From Papilionanthe hookeriana x Papilionanthe teres (Eukaryota; Streptophyta; Magnoliopsida; Asparagales; Orchidaceae), in assembly GCA_022702705.1 (NCBI GenBank), contig CM040434.1, forward strand, positions 60,971,334 through 61,035,333: a DNA stretch of 64,000 nt. Direction: 5' to 3'. The translations under genes and the position numbers were made by a program. This document shows, one piece after another, positions 1 to 10,502 of the stretch (the stretch's first letter is position 1; every line of letters begins with the position of its first letter). A model generated the notes under the pieces. The model made no database searches, had not been told where the DNA came from, and worked only from the letters and a program-made list of their open reading frames with translations.

Positions 1-520
1 TAAAGAGAACTGAAATCTGGTTTTGGTCTTGAAGGTTTAAAGAGAATTGGAGTCTGGTTCCAATCTCAAAGGTTTCAAAGAGAATTGGAATCTGGTTCCA
101 GTCTCAAAGGTTTAAAGAGAACTGGAATTTGGTTCCAGTCTCGAAGGTTTAAAGAGAACTGGAATCCGGTTCCAATCTCAAAGGGTTAAAGAGAACTGGA
201 ATCCGGTTCCAGTCTCGAAGGTTTAAAGAGAACTGGAATCCGTTTCTAGTCTCGAAGGTTAAAAGAGAACTGGAATCCGGTTCCTGTCTCAAAGGTTTAA
301 AGAGAACTGGAATCTGGTTCCAGCCTCGAAGGTCTAAAGAGAACTGGAATATGGTTCCTGCCTTGAAGGTCTAAAGAGATCTGGAATCTGGTTCCAGGCT
401 CGAAGGTCTAAAGAGAACTGGAATCTGGTTCCAGTCTCGAAGGTTTAAAGAGAACTGTAATCTGGTTCCAGTCTCGAAGGTTTAAAGAGAATTGGAATCT
501 GGATCCAATCTCGAAGGCTT
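1..520. repeat. Tandem array of about 14 copies of a 37-bp hairpin-forming unit
   Basis: The unit reads roughly AAAGAGAACTGGAATCTGG followed by TTCCAGTCTCGAAGGTTT and repeats with a 37-bp period from the window edge to about 520. Each unit holds an inverted repeat (ACTGGAA then TTCCAGT around a five-base loop). Several units carry paired changes (ATTGG with CCAAT). A related array sits in the LARD-like element at 34300-34565, so this is part of the same family of internal domain. It is not a CRISPR: there are no unique spacers. Confidence 0.9.
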
Positions 521-1278
521 AAAGGTTTGAAATTTGCTGTGGAGATTTGAGTTTAGCGGAAGATTTGGAATGAGACGTGAAAGTGTTTCACGTCCCATGA
601 GGATCGATCAAAGTCTGATTATTTGGCGAAGGATATGAATCCATGCCATCAGAACTAAATCGAAAATTTTTGTGGTTTTGTGTCAGTAGATTCAGTCGAC
701 CTTCTCAAAAGAGGAAAGGAAATATGGAGAGTCAAAAAGAGATTTGAGAATAGCCGAAGGCTGGGGATTTCAGATTCAGGAATTTGTCTTAGTCGCTTAT
801 TGTAATTTGATTTTAGCTTGATTTTTTTTTAATTCAGGGTTCACATTTATTTAGAGTTCGTGTTTATTTGTAGTTTATTTTGACATTCAAATTTTTTTAG
901 AGAGTTTTCAGTTATTTTTTATTTTTTCTTTGTTCTTTGTTTGAAGTTCTTTTAATTTAATGGCGTTTCCTAGTCAATTTTCACAAAAAGAGGTGAAGGC
1001 AAAACATGACATGGTCACTTTCATTCCAATCTCGTTGAAAATACATCATACATCTTGATCCAAAACATGATGATATTCTCTTTGAGAGTTTAATATCTCA
1101 TACAATCCATATAAATCCAAAATGGATTGTGTAAGATTCCCCAAGTTTCTTTTAAAAGCATCTGCGGAAATCCATGTCAGAATAGTGAGATATATGGACA
1201 ATAACATCACCTTCCAAGTCATCCTTGGCTGAAATGTCGTATGGATGTGCATTGGAGGTGTGTTATCTCCCATGTAAC

Positions 1279-1822
1279 TCACAGCTTGTAAGGCCGGAGC
1301 TTCTCTAACTCTGGATCTGGTTGGAAGTAAAAAAGAATCTTTCTGTCATCCTTTCTCCTGAAAGTAATAGAGATCCGCTCAACAGGCACTTCTGGAATGC
1401 AATGCTTTGCGATGTCTGCTCCATTCCCTTTTAACACCATGACAGAACCTACCAGTAGTGGTATCTCTACTGGCCCTCGGAATTCACCGGGGCCTGCTAT
1501 CACGAGGTCGAATCCGAACATGATATTGCACTTGGTTGACAAAAGACATCGTGCGAGAAAGGTCTAACGAAATCATGATGGTCTATGTGTGGAGGTATGC
1601 AGTCACCCTCCTTGTAGATGTTAATGATGCAGCTGTTGGGTATGCAATCTGCAGGCAATACCCTCCATGTTATCATCCTCTTTACCATTCTTCTAATAAT
1701 ATTCGACATCGGATCCACCTCACTGCGATGAAGTATCCCTAGTGGATTTCCTTTTCTGTCTACCGTGAAGTTGTAGTAAGATCCGCATTGGATCGTAACT
1801 CTTCCTTTTCCTGGCATCCACC
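1279..1822 (-). pseudogene. ALKBH9/10-like 2OG-Fe(II) dioxygenase fragment, captured
   Basis: Two minus-strand frames (1817 down to about 1543, then 1542 to 1279) join into one homologous stretch after a single-base frameshift near 1543. The first begins MPGKGRVTIQ and contains the iron-binding HxD motif in CIPPHIDHHDF (His77/Asp79 of that frame). The second contains GPGEFRGPVEIPL, the distal iron-binding His in AKHCIP, and the arginine-bearing RISITFR that binds 2-oxoglutarate in this family. These are hallmarks of plant ALKBH9/ALKBH10 proteins, which remove N6-methyladenosine from RNA. Only the catalytic core is present; the N-terminal part is missing where the LTR starts at 1823, and the product is not expected to be functional. 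It reads in the same direction as the surrounding retroelement, which suggests capture. A minus-strand frame at 1046-1282 downstream is not recognised. Confidence 0.82.
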
Positions 1823-3094
1823 TGTCGGCATATTTTTAGGTTAAGTATTGTATTTTTGAAAAGGAGGTCGCCTACAGAAATTGTCGGCGAAATTTAAATT
1901 TTAAATTTAATTTAAATATATATATAATTTAGAAAGTAGTATTTGATTTTGAAAATAATTTTAAATTTGAAAATTTTAAGATATGAAATCAAGCCGATCT
2001 CACATCCCAAATAGTTTATATAAACGAGCACCGCATCACAAACCGTGTATCTATCCCGAAGAATAGACATACTGCTTGATGATAGGGCTCGATTAAATAA
2101 ACTAAAAGATTTGTGACATCCGTTTGGTACGCGAACCAATTTTATAAGCCGACAAATTCCACGCTTAATATGAAAGTATTAAACGGGGTTTATATTACAC
2201 GGGTTCTTTAAAATTCCTATAAGGGCAAGCCCACTATAGTTAATTACATCTTAAGTGACGGGAATCACCTAAGAAAACTCTCGATAATAATCGATAATTC
2301 GCTCTCAAGAATCTCGAAGTTTAAGTTTTCGAGGATTGAATTTTGGAATTTCAATAGGGAATGGATCAAATTTGGAACATTTTATTTTGGGAATCCGAAG
2401 GAAGAGGAGTAGGGAAGTTGAGGATCCGAGAGGAATCTTGGCAACTTCCCGAACTATCCTATTGTTTGGTTTCGAGTTTAAGAAAATCCTAATGTTTATT
2501 TAATGTTTTGATCTTGCCAATTTTAATTAATTAGGACTTATATTCGTATGACATAATCATACAAATAGCCTCGAAGATGTGAGGGTTTATATCGTATCGG
2601 GCGACTACCTCGGAGTCCTAAGACCAGGTTAGGGCTTAATTTGCTTATGCAAATGCCTAACGAAGAGTTGAGGATTTATGTTGCACTAGTGCAAACTACC
2701 TCGAAATCCTATGGCTTGGTTATTTAATTCTAGGAATGGTTTTTCTGATGTAGATTAAAGTTTTGCTGACGACGATGGCCGTGCTGCCCACCATGCTCTG
2801 AGCTCCTTGTTGTTGCAGAGGTTTAGTTATAGAAATCATAAATCAGGAGATGAGAGAAGTGTTTTGGTTTAGAGAACTTCTTAATTACTAAGTGTTTTTG
2901 TGTTTTAATTAAAAAAAATCTTAAAGTTGATTATAACAACACCGGTTAAGATCCCACGGTTCCATCCTTCCGACATCGTTATTTTTATCGGATTCACTTA
3001 GTCCAGATGAATTTGCTAAACTCAACTGAATGAGTTCCACACTTTCATTTAGACCATGGGAAATCCCGTTAGCAACACGTAGGTTACATCATCC
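1823..3094 (-). mobile_element. Truncated 3' LTR of the Ogre-type element
   Basis: Starts TGTCGGCATATTTTTAGG and follows the LTR at 10503 for about 1.27 kb (to ..GGTTACATCATCC), where it switches to pol sequence. The remaining 6 kb of the LTR is missing. In the element's sense this is the last part of the 3' LTR. Confidence 0.85.
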
Positions 3095-5473
3095 TGGGAA
3101 TCTTGTAGATCGTTACATTTGGAATTTGCTCCAACAATTTCATGGCGTACTGAAAGTACTGCTCGAGTCTTGGCTTTAGAATTCTGTATTGTCTTACGAC
3201 CTGTTGAATGATCAACTGTGAATCTCAGTAGATATTGATATCTTTTATCCCCATCTGAATGGTTAATTCCAATCCAGTTATAAGGGCTTCGTATTCTGCC
3301 TCGTTGTTTGTACACGGTTTTGTTAAGTGGTAGGAGTACCTTAACATCCCCCGCTCCGGTGTTATAAAGATTAGTCTGATTCCTGCCTTACTGGGCACTA
3401 TCGTTTGCAATTCTTTATCTTTCTGTGCTGAGGATGTCCCGTCGAAGTATAATTCCCAACGCTGATCATCGAGATCTTCTAGGCTCATTATTTGCTCGTC
3501 TGGCAAGTCGTCATTGAGAGGTAATTCTTCCGGTAAAGGGTGTGCTGCGAGGAAGTCCGTCAGCACTTGTCCCTTTACTGCTTGAAGCGGAACGAAAGTT
3601 ATATCGAATTGTAATAGTATCATCGACCACCTGGCAAGTCTGCCAGAAAGCGTTGGTCGGGTCATCAAATATTTCAATGGATTAAACTTTGAAATAAGGT
3701 TGACCTTATAAGAAAGCATGTAATGCCTAAGCTTCTGTGCGGTGAAGATCAGGGCCAAGCAGTGCTTCTCAATAGGAGGATACTTTACTTCCGTCGGAAT
3801 GAGACGACGACTTATGTAATAGAGCGCATTTTCTTTTCCCTCATCATTGACCTGGGCTAGCAGGGCTCCGAGAGAGTCGTCTAGAGTCTGCGGTATAAAG
3901 TATCAACGGTGCTACCCGAGGCCGGGCTGCTAAAATAGGAGGTGTCATTAAATACTGTTTGATGTCATCGAAGGCATGTTGACATTTGGAGTCCCAAGTA
4001 AACTTGGTATCCTTCTTAACCAAAGCAGAAAAGGGCTGACACCTTCCTGACAGATTCGACATAAAGTATCAAAGATATGCCAATTTCCCTTGATAGGACT
4101 GTAGTTGTTTCAAGGTTTTGAGAGGTGGCATTTTTAAGATAGCTTTAATCTTCTCCAGATCGATTTCAATTCCATGATGTCGGACAATAAATCCTAAGAA
4201 TTTCTCAGAGGTGATGCCGAAGGCGCATTTCAAGGGATTCATCTTCAGGTTATATTGTCTTAACCGCTAGAAAACAATTCTCAAATCATACAAATGATCT
4301 TCCTTTAGTTTTCTCTTGATGACCACATCATCCATGTAACACTCAACTTGGTTGTGAATGAGATCATAAAAAATCCTCGTCATTACTCTTTGGTAGGTTG
4401 CTCCTGCATTCTTCAATCCAAATGGCATCACTGTGTAGCGATGACACTCCGATCGGCGTTCGAAGGTCTGTAAGCTTTTCATCTTCTGGTGCCATCTTTA
4501 TCTGGTTGTATCCTGATGATCCATCCATGAAAGAAAAGATTGCATGTGTTGAACCAAAGTCGATCATCAATTCTGGAATGGGTAGCGGGAATTCATCCTT
4601 TGGACATGCTTTGTTCAAATCTCTGAAATCCACGCAGATTCTGATCTGACCATTCTTCTTTTTGACTGGTACCACATTGGCTAACCACGTTGGATATTAT
4701 TTTTCACGGACAAATTTAGCGTCTATTAGCTTCTCAACTTCAGCTATAACTTGTTGTTCAATCTCCAGACACATTCTTCTCGGAGCTTGTCTGGCTGGAA
4801 CGTCAGTGGGATCTTCTCCTAACTTGTGAACTGCAACTTCTGGAGCTAATCCTGCCATTTCATCATAACTCCAAGCAAAATAGTCCTTGAATTCCATCAA
4901 TAGCTTGATTATATTTTTGGAGTCTTCTTTATTGAGTAAGGAGCTAACAAAGGTCGGCCTAGGCTCTTTGCTAGTAACTAAGTTAACTTCCATTAACTCG
5001 TCAATTGTAGATTTAATTTCTTCTTCGAATTCTGGCAGAGCATCTGAAGCTTCCAAAAAATTTTCATTAGTCTTGCAAGTGACAACCAAGCAAAATCCCG
5101 TATCATCAACTGATCCTACTGTGCTGAATCCGAGACCATGTTTTGAATTGGGAGGCCTACCGACATTATTCCATAATTTTTCAAAGTGTTGTGATTGACC
5201 TTTTGCCCATTGTTTAGGTAAGACACCACGTTGAATTAAATTCTGAACGCAGGGAGAATACCACTCAAAAGGCAATTCCATTAATTCAGATGAAGTAACA
5301 TCATTGAATTGTATATCTTTTTCAGTATTGGAAGAAGAAGCACCACGGTAAAACTTAATTGGTTTAGTACCACCACCATGCACTTCCTTGACCACCATAC
5401 CCTCGATCTTATTAGAATGGATCGGGGTTAGTGTCATAGTATGTACATAGTGGTTAATTTTCTCGTACATTGA
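3095..5473 (-). pseudogene. Ogre-type pol: RT, RNase H and archaeal-type RNase H
   Basis: Read in the minus direction. A pre-RT linker lies at 5470-4697 (ELPFEWYSPCVQNLIQRGVLPKQW; EDPTDVPARQAPRR). The RT core is at about 4680-4270, with VPVKKKNGQIRICVDFRDLN, FMDGSSGYNQI, VMPFGLKNAGATYQR and the polymerase motif YMDDVV (4350-4330). Connection/RNase H follows to about 3600 (LARWSMILLQFDI). A second RNase H of archaeal type follows, with ELYFDGTSS, NNEAEYEALITGLEL and a DSQLI block preceded by a stop codon. Several frameshifts break the frame (around 4480, 4260, 3840 and 3240). The reading ends at KIPR where LTR sequence begins, so the end of this domain and all of integrase are lost. The double RNase H places it in the Tat lineage. 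Confidence 0.88.
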
Positions 5474-5492
5474 TTTGTATCCTTCATTCCTT

Positions 5493-6730
5493 TCATCTTC
5501 GAGAGAGATCTTGAATTGAGGTTTCTTTTGATTTACAGTTGCTGCTTCTTTCTTGATTTCTTCTTATTTGGAACTGGTCTCCCCGATCAACGTCGATGGT
5601 CGGTTTCTTCGTCCAATCTGTTCCAACGTCTCTTCCACGACCTCGTCCCCGGCCTCGACCTCGGGTGCGAGTTACGGAGAAACCTTCACCATCTCGCCGT
5701 AAGGGAGTGGTGAGTAACTGTTGGACTAGAATTTCAGGCTCTTCATCTTCTTGCACTTCTTTTGCTTCATTTGGTATGACATTTCTGGAGAAGATTGTTT
5801 TCTTCAGAGGCACGTAATAGGCCGCATCTTCATGAATTCCAATCTTGTGCACGGAGAATGGTTGCAAGTCACCTTTGATACACTGTTCTCCTCCTTCATA
5901 GTACTTTATGCACTGGTGCAGAGACGACGGTACCATCTGGTTTTCATGGATCCATGGCAGACCCGGTAGAGCATTGGATGATGTTTCAAAATCAATTATG
6001 TGGATTTTTGTGGTTGTCTTTGCTAAATCCCCGGTCTTCATCAGTAGTGTTATCAATCAAAGAGCTCTTTCCCCTTTCTAATTGAACCCTCTGAATAACA
6101 TCTTGTCTGCTTCGAGGTCGCTAGCATCAATTTCCAAATTTGTTAGCATCCGAAGATTAATTATGTTGATTGATGCTCCTGGATCAACCAACACCCTAGA
6201 GAGCGTAAACTTTCCAATAGTGACTGAAATGTACGACGGTCGGTTGTGATCAGCCGTTCCGAGTAGTAAATCATTGTCCGTGAAGGTAACACCTCACTGT
6301 TCTTTTAACGAGCAAACCTCGTTGAAGGAATTACTCGCCATTTGAGCTAAACAAATCTCTCGGATCGAGTAGAGCCTTGATCGAGCTTCCTACATCTCCT
6401 TTGACAGGATCAGAGCATCGTATATGCTTAGTTTGGCTAGTAGCTTCCTAAGATGGGCTAGCACGTTATAATCCACTTTATTACCATGTTCCTCAGTTTC
6501 TTCCCGAATGGGTAATTCTTCTACTGGGGTTGGCTCCCCCTGAACAGCCACCTACTTTCCTTTATCCTTTGGACCCATTCTCGGAGGTAGAACTTTTTTG
6601 CTTCTTAAGTTGACTTTAGTCACTTGTTCTCAGTCTGGTGCTGGATCTACCGATGTTTCCCCTTGAATTGGAACTGGCTCTTCTGGAGTTGCTTCAGAAT
6701 CTGATAACTCTAATTCTATCGCAATTGGAG
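5493..6730 (-). pseudogene. Ogre-type aspartic protease region, broken
   Basis: About 6250-6090 reads TLSRVLVDPGASINIINLRML and LEADKMLFRGFN. This is the retropepsin active site, here D-P-G-A-S rather than the usual D-T-G-A, as in related plant elements with variable residues after the Asp. The downstream frame 6056-5493 carries the conserved ALPGLPWIHENQMVPSSLHQ block, which ends the protease domain in Tat-type elements, then an arginine/glycine-rich stretch (RGRGRGRGR) before the pol linker. Stops and frameshifts separate the parts. The product would have cleaved the gag-pol polyprotein. Confidence 0.75.
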
Positions 6731-6734
6731 CTCC

Positions 6735-7142
6735 TCAAAATTCACAAATGGACTCGTTGCTTGTTGAGCTTTCGTAGCCTCCTTTGTGAACATCTTCTTC
6801 GTCGTGGTCATCAAGGTCGTGTATGATTGGAGAATCGTTATTTATATTGGAATCAAGATCCAAATTAGCTGGGTTGTCTTTAGTTACGTAATCATTAGAA
6901 ACAGTCAAAACGTAGCCAACGCCATAATTCTTATCATTATAAGATCCCGCCGGGGCGAGCAAATAATCATATAGAGTCAGCAATTCGAGGGATTTCTCCC
7001 CCGAATCGGAAACAACCATCCTAGGATAAGCAGCCCCTAGTCGACCCTTCGGAGCCTCAGTTTTCTTCTCTTCCACGATCTTCTCTTCCTTCTGGGGCGG
7101 TTCTTCAATTGCAAGCGATAGCACCGGCTCGACAGGTTTCAA
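6735..7142 (-). pseudogene. Acidic/lysine-rich linker between gag and protease
   Basis: An open stretch of about 135 codons (EPPQKEEKIVEEKKTEAPKG ... DLDDHDEEDV) between the zinc-knuckle end of gag and the protease. It is probably the C-terminal gag or gag-pro linker of the Ogre-type element. No named domain is visible. It is low in complexity and highly charged. Confidence 0.5.
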
Positions 7143-7172
7143 ACTTTGAGTTGAAGCGAGTACCGAAGCGGT

Positions 7173-8801
7173 CTAGATGTGATCCAATATTTTATTTGAA
7201 TACTTTGTCCAGAAGGTACTCCATCCATCATGGGTCGTGTAAGGGTCTATTGGAACAATAGGATCCGTTGAAATAACATTCACGGAACCTCCCTTTAGGG
7301 GTTCCTTCATGTATTCCTTCAGGATCGTTATGTTCCCCTTTCGGAGATTGTCGTCAAGCCAAATCTTAAAAGTGATGCAATCCTCTATCTTATGCCCGAG
7401 CATCCGGTGGTAGGGGCAATAGTTTAGATGATCTTTCTTATTGACTTCTTCTGGCCTCTTGGGCTTCGGTAGCTGAAAATCTAGTGTTTTCATTAAACTG
7501 TGGAACATCTTCGCTACTACTTCAGTTTTGAATGGATATTCCTTATTCAGAAAATCTTTCAGAGTACGCTGTGGATGAGGAGGTTGTTCATAATGCTGAG
7601 GCGATTGATAGCCCGGTCGAGGCTGTTGATAACCCTGCCAAGGTTGCTGATAGATCTGTTGCGGTTGTTGGTATGTCAGTTGCGGTGGTTGATAACTAGG
7701 TTGTGGCCGCTCTGGCTGTATTTGCACTGGCTGCTTGCCCTTATCTACTGCCGTGATGATTCCGGATTTCTTTTCGAATGTTTTCACTGGTTTCTATTTA
7801 TCGGACTTGTCCACGAAACTTAGCTGCTTTGCCTCTTCTTGCAAGCTCCCGGCCTTGCTAAGCAACTTCTCGAAAGTCTTGATTATAAATCCTTTAAGAA
7901 GAAGGGCTATCGGGCCGTGGATACTCTTAAGCAAGATACTGACTGCATGCTGTTCTTAAAGCTGTGGTTCACACTTCATTCTTAAGTTCCTCCATCGAAG
8001 TATGTAATCAACTATAGTCTCGTTCGGTTTCTGGTGCTCCACCACTAGATCACCGATGGTGATGTGGTGTCGAGCCCCGGCAAACCGCTTAACGAAGTGG
8101 TTTTATAACTCTGAAAAGGTCCTAACTGAACCATTTGGCAATTCTGTGTACCAGTCGAAGGCGATCCCTGACAGGCTGCTGACGAACTAACGGAAGAGTA
8201 AAGCATCACTCTCACCGGCATTGCAGCAACTAGCACGAAAATGTGCGACATGCTACCGGGGGTTTCCTGTTCCATCAAAAGACTTGAACAGAGGTGGAAC
8301 GAAGCCTTTTGGGTATTGGACCACATCAAACTCTTCAGGATAAGGTCTACCCATCTGAATAGAAGCTCCGCTCTTAGACAGTGTTAAGGCTTCTCACACC
8401 TGCTGTTCTACCATGTTTTTGATGCCTTTTTTGGGAATCATACTCTGTGTAGAATCCTTCTTTGGTGGCTCATCTCCGTTGATGGATGTGATCTCTTTTC
8501 CTCCATCTGCAATATGGATGATCTCTGCAAATGTTTCTTTCTGAGGTTGTACCTGACTCTGGAGAGTGGCTAAAGCAGCAGCCATCTCTTCCATCCTCTT
8601 TGCCATCTGGGAAATTGTGTCATCTCTTTCCCGAAGCTGTGCTCTCATCATTTCCAGTTCATCTCTTTCCGCAGCTACCGGAGCACCTTGCAAAGCTGAT
8701 GATGCTCGTGTCTCAACCATATTGATCTCGGCATACTCCTCATCCATGAACTCTGATGAATCAACTTCATTTTTTAACTTTTCTCCTCTTTCTTTTGCCA
8801 A
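7173..8801 (-). pseudogene. Ogre-type gag: coiled coil, capsid domain, CHHC zinc knuckle
   Basis: The frame at 8801-8394 is helical and heptad-rich (DELEMMRAQLRERDDTISQMAKRMEEMAAALATLQ split over the stretch), a coiled coil typical of the N-terminal gag of these elements. Between 8390 and 7940 the capsid-like domain can be followed through stops and frame changes (YPKGFVPPLFKSFDGTGNP, HVAHF, DWYTELPNGS, IGDLVVEHQK), matching the plant retrotransposon gag family. The frame at 7787-7173 has a Gln/Pro/Tyr-rich repeat region (QQPWQGYQQPRPGYQ) and then CPYHRMLGHKIEDC, a Cys-His-His-Cys arrangement instead of the usual CCHC knuckle. Gag forms the virus-like particle and binds the element RNA. It is not functional as it stands. 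Confidence 0.8.
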
Positions 8802-8885
8802 CCGTCAGATATTCATACTTAGCTTTCCTATAGCATCCTCGAGGGGTCTCTTCCAGACGGTCTTGCAGTTGTCGTGTGATGGCTG

Positions 8886-9963
8886 TTAAACTTCTTTTTC
8901 GAGAGTTTCTTTTATTGCAGTAGCACTTCCTTCAGATTCAAGCTCTTTGATGAGGCTTTTCTTCTCAGGACATTGTGTTGGTCTCGGATTGGTAATAATA
9001 GGTCGCCACACCATCCTTCTTGCAGCAGAAGGCCTAGGACCAGACGGTCTGTCAGCTACATGCAGGTAGGTGGTGTCCTCCCCAATATGATGGCCCGATA
9101 CAACAATAGGTGAACTAGCTCTCATTTTCTTCCTTGGTTTCTCTATGGCAGTGACAGGCTCTACTCGCGGTCCGAGGCAGGATCTAGCTGGCACTCATCC
9201 CATTCTTCTTAGGATTTCTGACACGGGGCATCTTTCTTTCTTTGCCAATTTTTTCTATCACAGCTTGTAGCCGAGCAAATTGCGTAGTCTTAACCCTTTT
9301 TCTTTTGTAGTTACTATAGTATGCAGGTCGGGGTAATGTAGCAGCAATCTTTCGGACGTCTTCTTCATCTGATGCAGCAGAGAGGGTGTGAAACCTACTC
9401 CCTTCCAACAGAGGTATATACTCAGGTAGTTCAAGGATCTCTTCCAGGAAAGCAACTCCAACAGCTTTGGCTTTCTCGATCCTGGAGATCATTCTGCTTC
9501 TATTTCTCCTTTGAGTCCAAGTTAGGGGTGCAACTCTTGAACTGGACCCAATCTCGAAAACAGATGGTATTGTAGCTAAATCTGTACCCTCCACGGTGAC
9601 AGGCTCATCATAAACTTGGATTTCCTTCCCCTTCAGTTTGGCAGGAATCGGGGTAGGTGCAGAGATGACTAGACCGGTGGGATTAGAGACAACAGTCCTC
9701 CTACGAACAGTGGTACTTCTTTCAGCCGGGACCCTTTGCAGGGGAGGGAACTCTTGAGTCGACTTCAGGTTGAACTCAATTACAGGCTCCTCAGTTTCTG
9801 CCACTTTGTCCATTAGTACGAAGAGAGTGACGTCAACGAACTTAATATCTGTATTGTCGAATCCTTGTCCAAAACGGATGATCCCATTATCAGGCAGCTC
9901 ATCCTTGTAGACAACGAAGTTCATTCCATTGGTGAAGGAGAAAATTAACTTTGGTACAGTCAT
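8886..9963 (-). pseudogene. Ogre-type ORF1, unknown function
   Basis: Starts with ATG at 9963 and stays open for 259 codons to 9184, followed by an overlapping open frame 9194-8886. It lies between the leader and gag, the position of the additional ORF1 of Ogre-type elements. The protein is basic towards its C-terminus (NYKRKRVKTTQFARLQAVIE..., RNPKKNG) with a Pro/Thr/Ser-rich middle; no catalytic motif is visible. Being open for 259 codons in an otherwise decayed element, it may be its best preserved gene. Assignment to ORF1 rests on position, not on a recognised domain. Confidence 0.6.
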
Positions 9964-10502
9964 TTTCTGCAGTGTAGATTCCGAATGTTAGTCCCGAATT
10001 ATGCTTCCTTTTGTCACAAAACTTAGAACGAAAAAGAAAGAGTCCGAACACATTCTCGTCTATCTTAATGTATTTGTGATTTTTAAGAGAATTCATTTAT
10101 TAGAAGGTTATTTATTAGAGGATTTGTTTGTTAGGAACAAAATGATTAAAGGTATAGAAAAGGTAAAGGACCCGATTTAAAATTGGAAAGGAAGAGAAAG
10201 TCTCGTAAGACATCTCAACCCAAAGGACCGCTCCTAAGCTAACACCTATTGGGGGTCCACCTCACCTCAGAAAAGAGGTAAAAGGATTTCGTAACCCCTT
10301 TTTTTAGGGGTGTCTAAACAGTGGCTCCTAAATCTGAGAGAAGTTGCCGATACCCGTTCAAGATAGAAATGAATGTGGTATGCCAACGGAAGGAATGATA
10401 GTTTGCTCCACTAGAGACATGGATACACTACCGATTTATGAAAGCAAAACCATCTGATCAAAATGGAGAGAGGAACTAGTCCCCAGCGGAGTCGCCAGAA
10501 AA
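9964..10502 (-). promoter_or_regulatory. Leader and primer-binding site of the Ogre-type element
   Basis: The PBS is 10480-10497, minus-strand TGGCGACTCCGCTGGGGA, five bases inside the LTR. The opening TGG fits pairing with a tRNA 3' CCA end; which tRNA is not determined. The adjoining 260 bp (10240-10502) are clearly related to 37370-37637 of the LARD-like element, including GATCAAAATGGAGAGAGG and the ACACCTATTGGGGGTC block. Such shared leaders usually hold packaging and priming signals. No gene is seen here. Confidence 0.8.

Larger units (their letters stand above)
1..1822 (-). mobile_element. LARD-like element, fragment of internal domain
   Basis: Seen: bases 540-800 match 35370-35640 of the LARD-like element closely (shared stretches around GGATATGAATCCATGCC and GTCAGTAGA..TCAGTCGACC), each following a tandem hairpin array and followed by a T-rich tract (A-rich in the element's sense). 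Inferred: this is a second copy of the same non-autonomous family, minus-strand sense, running off the left window edge. Its leader, PBS and LTR are not present here. An ALKBH-like gene fragment occupies the slot that holds unrecognised sequence in the other copy. It is cut at 1822/1823 by the end of an Ogre-type LTR. Confidence 0.7.

Noticed and set aside
1..520. CRISPR-like regular repeats
   Set aside because: Units abut without unique spacers and vary among themselves; the related array lies in a plant retroelement.
961..1057. Plus-strand ORF start MAFPSQFSQKEVKAKH after a T-rich tract, looking like an exon
   Set aside because: Short, antisense to the element and to the ALKBH fragment, no homologous block in the LARD copy.
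10240..10330. Rho-independent-like terminator (ACCCCTTTTTTTAGGGGTGT)
   Set aside because: A stem with T run, but this is a plant retroelement leader and bacterial termination does not apply.
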